From positions 1 to 64,000 of the forward strand of contig NZ_LMGY01000004.1 in assembly GCF_001427585.1 (NCBI RefSeq): 64,000 nt of DNA, read 5' to 3'. The DNA is from Pseudoxanthomonas sp. Root630. Its GTDB lineage: Bacteria > Pseudomonadota > Gammaproteobacteria > Xanthomonadales > Xanthomonadaceae. Of this stretch, positions 40,502 through 49,242 are shown in pieces (position 1 is the first letter of the stretch; every line of letters starts with the position of its first letter). A program made the translations under genes and the position numbers. Below the pieces are notes generated by a model that saw nothing but the letters and a program-made list of their open reading frames with translations, made no database searches and was not told where the DNA came from.

Positions 40502-41065
40502 GTGACCACGGCGCTGGATGAGTGGTTCATATCCCATGTCCTGCCCCTGGAAGGCTTGATCCATGCCTTCCTGCGCCGGCATGGACATGAGGACAGCGAG
40601 ATTCCTGATCTTAGGCAGGAGGCTTACGCACGCATCTATGAAGCCGCGCGACGGGGCTTGCCCGCGCAGACCAAGCCCTTTGTCATGACCACCGTACGTA
40701 ACCTGCTCATCGATCGTATTCGCCGCTCTCGCATCGTATCCATTGAAGCGATGGCCGATGTGGAGCAGGCGGTCATGCAAAGCGATGAGGTCACGCCGGA
40801 GCGACACTTAGGCGCTCGTGATGAACTGCGCCGCTTGCAGCAAGGCTTGCAGAAACTGCCCCACAAATGTCGACAGATCGTGGAACTTCGCAAGATCTAC
40901 GGCCTATCCCAGCGCGAAGTGGCCGGACGGTTAGGGATCGCCGAAGATACGGTGGAGCGTCAGACCCTGTTGGGCATGCGGGCCTTGGCCGACTTCATGC
41001 TCGGCGGTACCGGCAAGATTCAGCGTCCGTCACGGCGCTTCAACAAGGAACGTTCGCAGCCATGA
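40502..41065 (+). CDS. FecI-like ECF sigma factor
   Basis: About 188 residues from a GTG at 40502 (MTTALDEWFISHVLPLEG). Region 2 (DLRQEAYARIYEAARRG ... FVMTTVRNLLIDRIRR) and region 4 (LPHKCRQIVELRKIYGLSQR, EVAGRLGIAEDTVERQ) are clear. The start is uncertain: a TTG at 40469 is an alternative, and longer frames overlap the reductase gene. It overlaps the FecR-like gene by four bases (ATGA). In FecIR systems the sigma factor is released when a receptor with a signalling domain binds its ligand; such a receptor is encoded at 42102. Confidence 0.85.
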   Translation: MTTALDEWFISHVLPLEGLIHAFLRRHGHEDSEIPDLRQEAYARIYEAARRGLPAQTKPFVMTTVRNLLIDRIRRSRIVSIEAMADVEQAVMQSDEVTPERHLGARDELRRLQQGLQKLPHKCRQIVELRKIYGLSQREVAGRLGIAEDTVERQTLLGMRALADFMLGGTGKIQRPSRRFNKERSQP

Positions 41066-42003
41066 GCCCACACAAGGACATCGAACAGGTCGCGGCGCAA
41101 TGGATCAACCGTGCCGAGTCCCCGCAATGGACTGCACAGGACCAGATGCAGCTGCAAGCCTGGCTGGAACAGGACACCGCCCATCGTGTGGCCTGGCTTC
41201 GTTTGAAGTCGGTGTGGACGCGCGCAGACCGGTTGGCGGCGGTACGCGCCGTGCAGCCGCCACGCATACACCGTTGGCGAGAGCCGATGCGCTGGGCCAT
41301 TGCCGCCAGTGTTGCCATGCTGGCGGTGCTGTTCACCCTCACGGGGTGGGGCCCTGGCACGCGCTACAGCACCGAGGTTGGCGGCCGGGAGGTGATCGCC
41401 CTGTCGGACGGTTCCCGCCTGGAGCTCAACACGCACACGCAGCTGCGCGCGCAGGTGGACCCCTCGCTGCGCCACGTGTGGCTGGACAAGGGCGAGGCAT
41501 TTTTTGATGTGAAGCCCGATCCCGCGCACCCGTTCGTCATCCACGCCGGCGAGCATCGTGTCGTGGTATTGGGAACAAAGTTCTCGGTCAGGCAGGAACG
41601 CGAACGCCTGGAAGTGGCCGTGCTGGAAGGCAAGGTGCGCGTTGAGCCGCTGGTGGCCAAACCGGGACGGCCGCCGGTGATCGTGCAGGGCGGGGGGCTG
41701 CTGTATAGCAAGCCGGCGGGCACGCTGGTGGCGGTCAACGCCCAGGACAAGGTGCGCCGGTCCTTGAGCTGGCGCCATGGCACCCTGGAGTTCGATCAAA
41801 CCACGTTGGCGGATGTGGCGGCCCAGTTCAATCGCTACAACGATAAGCAGTTGGTACTGATGGATCCGGAAACGGCCCACATGCGTGTGGGCGGCAGTTT
41901 CGATGCCACAGGTGTGGATGCCTTCGCACGTCTGCTGGCCACCGGCTTCAACCTGCGCGTGGAGACGCAGGGTGATCAGATTCGCGTGTCCCAACCGCAC
42001 TGA
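41062..42003 (+). CDS. FecR-like anti-sigma regulator
   Basis: A 313-residue inner-membrane protein. The cytosolic N-terminus holds a DUF4880-type domain (AAQWINRAESPQWTAQDQMQ, TAHRVAWLRLKSVW) that binds the sigma factor. A single helix follows (about 74-93, WAIAASVAMLAVLFTLTG), then the periplasmic FecR domain (GDRE-like core VIALSDGSRLELNTHT) and a C-terminal domain that contacts the receptor (GTLEFDQTTLADVAAQFNRY). It sits between the ECF sigma factor and the STN-bearing receptor, the standard cell-surface signalling order. Confidence 0.9.
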   Translation: MSPHKDIEQVAAQWINRAESPQWTAQDQMQLQAWLEQDTAHRVAWLRLKSVWTRADRLAAVRAVQPPRIHRWREPMRWAIAASVAMLAVLFTLTGWGPGTRYSTEVGGREVIALSDGSRLELNTHTQLRAQVDPSLRHVWLDKGEAFFDVKPDPAHPFVIHAGEHRVVVLGTKFSVRQERERLEVAVLEGKVRVEPLVAKPGRPPVIVQGGGLLYSKPAGTLVAVNAQDKVRRSLSWRHGTLEFDQTTLADVAAQFNRYNDKQLVLMDPETAHMRVGGSFDATGVDAFARLLATGFNLRVETQGDQIRVSQPH

Positions 42004-42101
42004 GACGCCAGCAGACATCAATCTGAAATATTTCATACCGGAAGCGTGCCGTCCTCTCGTCACAGATATCAGGCCGATTCGCGCCGACCTGGGGAAAATG
42101 C

Positions 42102-45100
42102 ATGGCACGTACGAAAGTGGCGAGGACAGCGTTGGCTGTCATGTGTGGTCTGGTCATCGCGGCCTCCGCCGCTGCACAAACGAGCAGTTTTGATATTCCA
42201 GAAGGGGATCTGAAAGTCGCGCTGGAAGCCTATGCCCGGCAATCGGGTGTTCGTCTGGTCTACTTGAGCGAAGATGTTCGTGATCGACGCACCGCAGGCG
42301 CGCGTGGGGACATGTCCCAGGATGCAGCGCTGAACCGCCTGCTCGCCGGAACCGGACTGACGGTCAAGCGCGATCAAAGCGGCGCGCTGGCGATCGTGCG
42401 AGAAGGTGCCAACACGCCGACGCCTACGCGCAACGCACCGACCTCCGGTGTAGGGCAAGCCGGTCCCGATGCCTCCTATAGCGCCTCCCTCTCCGGCGGC
42501 GCCGACGCCTCAACGCCGTCGGCCGCTTCACCCACCACCTTTGATGCGGTCCAGGTGACCGGCAGTCACATCAAACGCGCCCAGATGTCTGGAGTGGGCC
42601 CCACCACGGTCATTGATGCCGAGACCATCCAGAGCTCCGGTGCCGTCTCGGTCGAGACGCTGCTGCAGCGCTTGCCTGCATCGGCCGGTGCAGCCGGCTC
42701 GCAATCCAACAACTTCTGGACGGGTAACGGTAACGGCACCACCCAGATCAACCTGCGTGGCTTGGGCGTCAACCGCACCTTGGTACTGCTCAACGGCCGA
42801 CGCGTGGTCAACGGTGGTACCGGCGCCAACAATTCGGTGGATCTGAACGTGGTGCCCTTGGCCCTGGTTGATCGCATCGAGATCCTGAAGGACGGCGCAT
42901 CGGCGATCTACGGCGCCGATGCCGTGGCCGGTGTGGTGAACATCATCACGCGCAAGGAAATGGATGGCGTGGAGCTATCCACCCGCTATGGTCAGACTTT
43001 CCAGGGCGATGGCGAGATCGGCTCCTTCAACCTGGCCTTCGGTACCATCGGCGAGCGCAGCTCAATGTCGGGTGCCCTGACCTATGCCGAAAGCGGCACG
43101 ATCACCATGGCTTCGCGGGCACCGTGTCCGTTGGGTGTGGTGGCCGGCACCCTGCAGTGCGTGGGCAACTCGTCCACCATCGGTGGGCGAGCCCGGCTGG
43201 CCGATGGTCGCGTGGTCAACTTCAACCAGGACCCCAACGGGGATCCACGCTCCTACGAGCTCTATGATCCGGCCAAGCACAATTACAACTACAACTTGTT
43301 GCTCAATGCGGTCAGCCCGATCAAGCGAGTGGGCTTGAGTGGCTTTGGTCAATTCGACCTGACCGAGAACACCCGTCTGTTCACGGAACTGATGGCGACC
43401 AATCGCCAGTCCAATCAGCGCGCTTCGCCCAACACCTTGGGGGTGTATCGCACCATCCGGATCGCCGCCACCAATCCCACCAATCCCACCGGCCAGAACC
43501 TGACCCTGGAACGTCGGCGTCTCGAAGAAGCCGGGGCGCGCATCACCGAGCAGGAGGTCGATACGTTCCGCACCGTGCTAGGGCTGGAAGGGCAGTGGGG
43601 CGATAACTGGGCATGGAATGTGGCGTTGAACTGGGGGCGCAATTCGGCCACCGACAGCTCGACCAACATTGCCAACCTGGACCGGGTGGAAAACACTCTC
43701 AATACCAGCCTGTGCAGCAACACCCCGGGCGCGGCCATTCCTTGCGGCAACTATCTGGGCTACGGCAATCTGACGCCTGAAGTGCTGGACTACATTCTGT
43801 TTACCCAGCGTGGCTCGGGTGGCAACAGCCAGCAGGGCTTTAGCGGCACCATTTCCGGCGCCCTGTTCGATCTGCCCGCCGGCAGCGTCGCCTTCGCCTC
43901 GGGCGTGGAGTTTCGCAAGGAACGCGGTTGGCTGTATCCGGACCCGCTGGTGGTCAACGGCAGCGCCAACATCGTGCGTCAAGATCCGATCGAAGGCGAG
44001 TACTCGGCCAAGGAAGCGTTTGTCGAGTTCGCCGTCCCGCTGTTGCAGGACATTCCGCTGGTGGACTACGCCACCTTGAACCTGGCCGGCCGCTATTCGG
44101 ACTACGACCTGTTCGGCAGCGACACCAACTACAAGGTGGGGTTGGATTGGCAGGTGGCCGAACCTCTCAAGATCCGTCTCAACTACGCCACGGCTTTTCG
44201 CATCCCCAGCATTCCGGAGTTGTTCGGTGGCATCGGCCAAGGCAGCTTGACTACGCTGGATCCGTGCAGCAACTGGAGCACGTTACCGGCCGACTCGGTC
44301 ATTCGGGCCAACTGCCAAGCCGCGGGCGTGCCGACCAACTTTCGTCAGTTGGGCAACACCATCCTCACCACGACCGGCGGCAATCCCGACCTCAAGCCTG
44401 AAGATGCGCGGACCTTCACGGCAGGCTTTGTGTGGACCCCAGGGTTTGCGCCGGGGCTGACGCTCACGGCCGATTACTACCGTATCCGCATCGAGAATGC
44501 GATCCGTAGCATTGAAGGCTCGGTCAAGCTGCGTGCGTGCTACACCACACCGAACTTGGCCCATCCGTTCTGCTCACCGGCCAACTTCACCCGTGATTCG
44601 GTCACCGGTGAGGTCAACTACCTCTCGTCCCAGCAGGTCAATGCGGCCAGCGAGGAATCCGAAGGTGTTGATATCGGCGTGCTGTATCAGTTCGATGTGG
44701 CCGGCTGGCAGGCCAGCGCGAGTCTGGACGCCTCGTATCTGGAGCGTTACGACGTCACTCCCTTCGCCGGTGCCACCACCATTGAGTACGCCGGCAAGAT
44801 CACCAGCGGCTTGGGTAGCTACACCCAGTGGCGTGGCTTGGGCTCACTGCGCATGGGCAAGAACCGTTGGACTGGCGTCTATTCGGCGCAGTACATCGGC
44901 AGTGCGGACGACATCATCGCCGTGCCCGGAACGATCGGCTCGCATGTGTCCAGCGTGGTGTACCACAACCTGCAACTGAGCTACGGCATCAAGAAGAAAT
45001 GGGACATCTCCGCCGGCGTTGAAAACGTGCTCGATAAGAAGGCGCCGTTCGTGCAGAACAACCCCAACGCCAACACCGACACCATGACGTACGACTTGCT

Positions 45101-45140
45101 GGGTCGTCGCTGGAATGTCCGCTTTGGTTACCACTGGTAA
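42102..45140 (+). CDS. TonB-dependent receptor with N-terminal signalling (STN) domain
   Basis: A 1012-residue receptor. After the signal peptide (cleavage near ASAAAQ) comes the STN domain (about 28-105, SFDIPEGDLKVALEAYARQS ... LNRLLAGTGLTVKR) that FecR-type proteins bind. A Pro/Ser/Ala linker leads to the plug (VQVTGSHIKRAQMSG) and a barrel ending in GYHW. Apart from the added STN domain it closely parallels the receptor at 35085, sharing for example LCSNTPGAAIPCG and the last strand. With the preceding sigma/anti-sigma pair it should sense and import the same kind of ligand. Confidence 0.93.
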   Translation: MARTKVARTALAVMCGLVIAASAAAQTSSFDIPEGDLKVALEAYARQSGVRLVYLSEDVRDRRTAGARGDMSQDAALNRLLAGTGLTVKRDQSGALAIVREGANTPTPTRNAPTSGVGQAGPDASYSASLSGGADASTPSAASPTTFDAVQVTGSHIKRAQMSGVGPTTVIDAETIQSSGAVSVETLLQRLPASAGAAGSQSNNFWTGNGNGTTQINLRGLGVNRTLVLLNGRRVVNGGTGANNSVDLNVVPLALVDRIEILKDGASAIYGADAVAGVVNIITRKEMDGVELSTRYGQTFQGDGEIGSFNLAFGTIGERSSMSGALTYAESGTITMASRAPCPLGVVAGTLQCVGNSSTIGGRARLADGRVVNFNQDPNGDPRSYELYDPAKHNYNYNLLLNAVSPIKRVGLSGFGQFDLTENTRLFTELMATNRQSNQRASPNTLGVYRTIRIAATNPTNPTGQNLTLERRRLEEAGARITEQEVDTFRTVLGLEGQWGDNWAWNVALNWGRNSATDSSTNIANLDRVENTLNTSLCSNTPGAAIPCGNYLGYGNLTPEVLDYILFTQRGSGGNSQQGFSGTISGALFDLPAGSVAFASGVEFRKERGWLYPDPLVVNGSANIVRQDPIEGEYSAKEAFVEFAVPLLQDIPLVDYATLNLAGRYSDYDLFGSDTNYKVGLDWQVAEPLKIRLNYATAFRIPSIPELFGGIGQGSLTTLDPCSNWSTLPADSVIRANCQAAGVPTNFRQLGNTILTTTGGNPDLKPEDARTFTAGFVWTPGFAPGLTLTADYYRIRIENAIRSIEGSVKLRACYTTPNLAHPFCSPANFTRDSVTGEVNYLSSQQVNAASEESEGVDIGVLYQFDVAGWQASASLDASYLERYDVTPFAGATTIEYAGKITSGLGSYTQWRGLGSLRMGKNRWTGVYSAQYIGSADDIIAVPGTIGSHVSSVVYHNLQLSYGIKKKWDISAGVENVLDKKAPFVQNNPNANTDTMTYDLLGRRWNVRFGYHW

Positions 45141-45166
45141 GCCACGATCCCAAGGAGCTACACATC

Positions 45167-45997
45167 ATGAGAAACACGCAACTATCCGCCGCACTACTGC
45201 TGTTCGCGGTGGCCGGCAGCGCCGGCGCGCACGACCTGTTTGTCGCGTTTTCCAAGCCCGGCACCGCAGCGGGCGAGGCGAACACAGCGTTGGTGAACAA
45301 TGGCACCTTCGATGAAAGTGCAGGTGCAGTCACCCGAGCGCGTCTACAGGACGTTTCGCTGAGTCAGGGCGGCGCTAAGGCTGCACCGGACTTGGCCAGT
45401 TGGAAAGAGGTCGGCAAGCAGAGCCAGCTCACCGTGCATCCGGCGGGCGAGGGCACCTATCTGCTGGGGGTCTCGACGATGGCCTCCACCAGCACGCGTA
45501 CGGCCAGCGAGTTCGGCAAGTACCTGGAGTTGGAAGACTTGCCCGATACCCTGGCCACCTATGATGCGAGCAAGTTTCCCAAAGGGGTCACCTATAGCTA
45601 TACCAAGCATGCTCGTGCTATTGGACAGGTGGGCACAAAACTGACCGACGATTTCGCTGCCTCGCTGGGCTATCCGCTGGAGATCCGCTTGGCCCGCAAT
45701 CCTGGAAGCGTGAAGGTCGGCGAACAGCTGTCGTTCCAGGTGCTGCAGCAGGGCACGCCAGTGCCCAACCTACGCGTGTACGTCGGTCATCGTGCTGACG
45801 CACCGGTCAAGGGTGGGCACGGTAGCGCTACGCTCCTGGGCACCGATGCCCAAGGCCAAGCCAGTTTCCAGGTGACCACCGCCAAGACCTGGTACATCCA
45901 CACCAATCACATGGTGCCCTCTACACAAAAGGGTTTGGATTTTGTGTCGGATCGGGCGTCGCTGAGCTTTGAGATTTCCCCGCACGCCGGGCACTGA
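45167..45997 (+). CDS. DUF4198 periplasmic protein
   Basis: A 276-residue exported protein with signal peptide (LLLFAVAGSAGAHD; the mature N-terminus begins His-Asp) and the DUF4198 fold: an N-terminal beta domain and a C-terminal domain beginning SVKVGEQLSFQVL with GTDAQGQASFQV. DUF4198 proteins accompany nickel, cobalt and TonB-receptor loci and are thought to bind metal in the periplasm through the His at the mature N-terminus. AAGGAG precedes the ATG, 26 bases after the receptor. It ends the locus; a strong terminator follows. Confidence 0.85.
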   Translation: MRNTQLSAALLLFAVAGSAGAHDLFVAFSKPGTAAGEANTALVNNGTFDESAGAVTRARLQDVSLSQGGAKAAPDLASWKEVGKQSQLTVHPAGEGTYLLGVSTMASTSTRTASEFGKYLELEDLPDTLATYDASKFPKGVTYSYTKHARAIGQVGTKLTDDFAASLGYPLEIRLARNPGSVKVGEQLSFQVLQQGTPVPNLRVYVGHRADAPVKGGHGSATLLGTDAQGQASFQVTTAKTWYIHTNHMVPSTQKGLDFVSDRASLSFEISPHAGH

Positions 45998-46030
45998 TAA
46001 GTAAGCATGTAGGCGGTACTCTCCCCTTTG

Positions 46031-46067
46031 ACGCCAGTCATGACTTCTTCCATGACTGGCGTCTTTT
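46031..46067 (+). terminator. Terminator after the DUF4198 gene
   Basis: ACGCCAGTCATG and CATGACTGGCGT form a perfect 12-bp stem with loop ACTTCTTC followed by CTTTTT. It lies between the converging receptor locus and cusA and is the best terminator in the window. Confidence 0.9.
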
Positions 46068-46101
46068 TGTGGGGACTTACCTCAAGTGCTCAGTCTGTCT
46101 C

Positions 46102-49100
46102 TCATTGGTCGCCCCGCGCCGCGCGCAATCCACGTCGCCGCACTAGATAGAACGCTGCGGGAATCACCACCATAGAGAGCACCGGTGCGGTGAGCATGCC
46201 ACCCAGCATCGGCGCGGCGATACGTTGCATGACCTCCGAGCCGGCACCGGCACCGACGAAAAGCGGAAACAACCCGGCCAGGATGACGGCTACCGTCATC
46301 GCCTTCGGGCGCACCCGTTGCACGGCGCCTTCGTAGATAGCCTCTTGCAGGGTAGACACATCTTCCGGCGCACCGCTGGCCAAGCGCTGCTCCCAGGCAT
46401 GACGCAGGTACAGCAGCATGATGACGCCGAACTCAGCCGCAACGCCGCCCAGGGCGATGAATCCGATCATGCTGGCCACCGAAATCGCATGGCCCAGCCC
46501 CCAGATCAACCAGAAACCGCCCACCAACGCCAAGGGCAAGCTGAGCAGGATGATGGATACATCGCTAAGCCGGCGAAACACCATCCAGATGACCAGGAAG
46601 ATGATCGCCAACGCCGCGGGCACCACCCATTGCAGGCGTGCCAAAGCCCGTTGCAGATACTCGTACTGCCCCGACCACGCCAGACCATAGCCGGCAGGCA
46701 AACTCACCTGGGTCTGCACCGCGGCTTGCAGGTCCTGGACCACCGATCCCAAGTCGCGATCGGCCACATCCACGTAGATGTAGCCCACCAACCGGCCGTT
46801 ATCGCTCTTGAGCATCGGCGGGCCTGGGCTGATTGACAGCTCCGCCACCTGGCTCAAGGTCAGTTGCACACCGCCTGGCGCGATCAGCGGCAGATCCTGC
46901 AAGGCCTGCAACGAGTCACGCTGGCCACGGGGGTAGCGCAAGACGATGGGATAGCGTTCGCGCCCCTCGATCGTTTCCCCGATTGGATCACCGCCAACGA
47001 CCGTGGCAATCAGTTGCTGGAGTTGGCCTTGAGTGAATCCGTAACGTGCAGCGATTTCCGGGCGCACCTGTACATCGACATAGCGCCCACCCGTGACGCG
47101 TTCGGCCAGTGCCGAACTCACGCCGGGCACAGTCTTGGCCACCTGCTCGATCTGCTGGCTCAGGCGCTCGATCTGCTCCACATCGGGTCCGGAGACCTTG
47201 ATCCCAATCGGGCTCTTGATGCCGGTGGCCAACATATCGATGCGATTGCGAATGGGCGGGACCCATAGGTTGGTCAGACCGGGAATCTTGACCGCTGCGT
47301 CCAACTCCTGGCGTAGCTTCTGGGGGGTCATGCCCGGGCGCCATTGATCCCGCGGCTTGAAGGTCACGGTGGTCTCAAACATTTCGATCGGTGCCGGATC
47401 GGTCGCACTTTCGGCACGGCCCGCCTTGCCGAACACGTGCTCAACCTCCGGTACGGTCTTGATCATCCGGCCCGAGAGCTGGAGCAACTGACGGGCCTTG
47501 TCGGCGGACAGGCCGGGCAGGGCCGTGGGCATGTACAACAGGCTGCCTTCTTCCAAGGGCGGCATGAACTCACTGCCCAACCGGCTAAAGGGGATCAAGG
47601 TGAGCACTAGCAGCAGGCCGCTGAGCAGCAAGGTGACACCGGGATGTTTGAGGACCCACAGCAGGATGGGCCGATAGCCAGCGATCAGGATGCGATTGAT
47701 GGGGTTCTGCTGTTCCGGGCGGATGCGGCCGCGGATCAGGTAGCCCATCAAGACGGGGATCAAGGTCACCGACAACCCTGCTGCGGCGGCCATCGCGTAG
47801 GTCTTGGTGTAGGCCAGAGGCGAGAACAATCGCCCTTCCTGCGCCTGCAGGGCAAAAACCGGCACGAAAGACAGGGTGATGACCAGCAAGCTGGCGAACA
47901 GGGCCGGTCCGACCTCGGCCGCCGAGCGGGCCATCAGCTGCCAGCGCTCCTCACCCTGAGGTTCCCGGCCGTGCGCCTCCCGCCAGTGCTCCAGATGCTT
48001 GTGTGCATTTTCGATCATCACCACCGCTGCATCGACCATCGCACCAATGGCGATGGCGATGCCGCCTAATGACAGCAAGTTGGCGGAGATCCCCTGGGCG
48101 TGCATCACGATGAAGGCCGCCAGGATACCCAAAGGCAGGGTGATGACGGCCACCAACGCCGAGCGTAGGTGCCACAGGAACAGCAGGCATACCAGCGCTA
48201 CGACCAGAAACTCTTCGCCAAGCTTGTGGGTGAGGTTGCGTACCGCATCCTGGATCAGCTCGGAGCGGTCGTACACCGGCACCACTTCCACGCCCTCGGG
48301 CAAGCTGGATTGCAACGCCTGCAGTCGCGCTTTGACGTTCCGAATGGCCCCCAAGGCATCCTTGCCGGTCCGCAGGACGATCACGCCGCCGGCCACCTCA
48401 CCTTGACCATCCAACTCTGCGATACCACGACGGAAGACCGGCCCGCGACTGATCGTGGCCACCTCGCCGAGCAGGACGGGGATGCCGTCGTTGCCGGTTA
48501 CCGGCACCTGTTCGAACGCCTCCTGTGTGCGCAGGTAGCCTTCGCTGCGCACCATCAGTTCGGCTTCGCCTTGTTCGATCACCGAGCCCCCGGTAGCGCC
48601 GTTGGCCGCATCCACCGCCTCGATGAGCTCGGCCACCGTCAGTCCACGGGCCGCCAACGCCTGCGGATCGGGCTGGATCTGCCAGGCGCGCACCGCACCG
48701 CCCACACTGGCTACTTCAGCCACGTCCGGCACGGTTTTTAGCTCATAACGAAGAAACCAGTCCTGCAACGCACGCAGCTGCCCCACATCACGTTGACCTG
48801 TCCGATCCACCAAGGCGTACTGGTAGATCCAGCCCAGTCCTGTCGCATCAGGACCCAGCGCCGGATTCACATTCGGCGGAAGTCGATCGCGTACCTGGCT
48901 CAAGTACTCGAGCACTCGAGAGCGCGCCCAGTAAAGATCAGTGGCATCGTCAAACAGGATGTAGACGAATGAATCACCGAAGAAGGAGAAGCCGCGTACC
49001 GCCTTCACGCCCGGCACGGACAACATCGTGGTGGCCAACGGGTAGGTGACCTGGTCTTCGATGATGCGCGGGGTTTGCCCCGCCCATTGCGTGCGGATGA

Positions 49101-49242
49101 TGACCTGGGTATCGGACAGGTCCGGCAGCGCATCCAGCGGCGTGTTCTTTACCGACCAGATACCGACCACCGCCAGCAGCGCGGCGGCAACCAGCACCAG
49201 CACGCGATTGGCGATGCAAGCATGGATCAGGCGCGCGATCAT
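46102..49242 (-). CDS. cusA: CusA, copper/silver RND efflux permease
   Basis: A 1046-residue heavy-metal RND pump. Helix 4 carries AIGAMVDAAVVMIEN, the signature of the monovalent Cu(I)/Ag(I) subgroup, unlike the divalent motif of the CzcA at 11783. The N-terminus MIARLIHACIANRVLVLV and the porter region SFFGDSFVYILFDDATDLYW are typical of CusA. Met residues for the transport path are expected in the periplasmic cleft. The ATG at 49242 overlaps the cusB stop. It exports periplasmic and cytosolic copper through CusC. Confidence 0.95.
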   Translation of the reverse strand: MIARLIHACIANRVLVLVAAALLAVVGIWSVKNTPLDALPDLSDTQVIIRTQWAGQTPRIIEDQVTYPLATTMLSVPGVKAVRGFSFFGDSFVYILFDDATDLYWARSRVLEYLSQVRDRLPPNVNPALGPDATGLGWIYQYALVDRTGQRDVGQLRALQDWFLRYELKTVPDVAEVASVGGAVRAWQIQPDPQALAARGLTVAELIEAVDAANGATGGSVIEQGEAELMVRSEGYLRTQEAFEQVPVTGNDGIPVLLGEVATISRGPVFRRGIAELDGQGEVAGGVIVLRTGKDALGAIRNVKARLQALQSSLPEGVEVVPVYDRSELIQDAVRNLTHKLGEEFLVVALVCLLFLWHLRSALVAVITLPLGILAAFIVMHAQGISANLLSLGGIAIAIGAMVDAAVVMIENAHKHLEHWREAHGREPQGEERWQLMARSAAEVGPALFASLLVITLSFVPVFALQAQEGRLFSPLAYTKTYAMAAAAGLSVTLIPVLMGYLIRGRIRPEQQNPINRILIAGYRPILLWVLKHPGVTLLLSGLLLVLTLIPFSRLGSEFMPPLEEGSLLYMPTALPGLSADKARQLLQLSGRMIKTVPEVEHVFGKAGRAESATDPAPIEMFETTVTFKPRDQWRPGMTPQKLRQELDAAVKIPGLTNLWVPPIRNRIDMLATGIKSPIGIKVSGPDVEQIERLSQQIEQVAKTVPGVSSALAERVTGGRYVDVQVRPEIAARYGFTQGQLQQLIATVVGGDPIGETIEGRERYPIVLRYPRGQRDSLQALQDLPLIAPGGVQLTLSQVAELSISPGPPMLKSDNGRLVGYIYVDVADRDLGSVVQDLQAAVQTQVSLPAGYGLAWSGQYEYLQRALARLQWVVPAALAIIFLVIWMVFRRLSDVSIILLSLPLALVGGFWLIWGLGHAISVASMIGFIALGGVAAEFGVIMLLYLRHAWEQRLASGAPEDVSTLQEAIYEGAVQRVRPKAMTVAVILAGLFPLFVGAGAGSEVMQRIAAPMLGGMLTAPVLSMVVIPAAFYLVRRRGLRAARGDQ

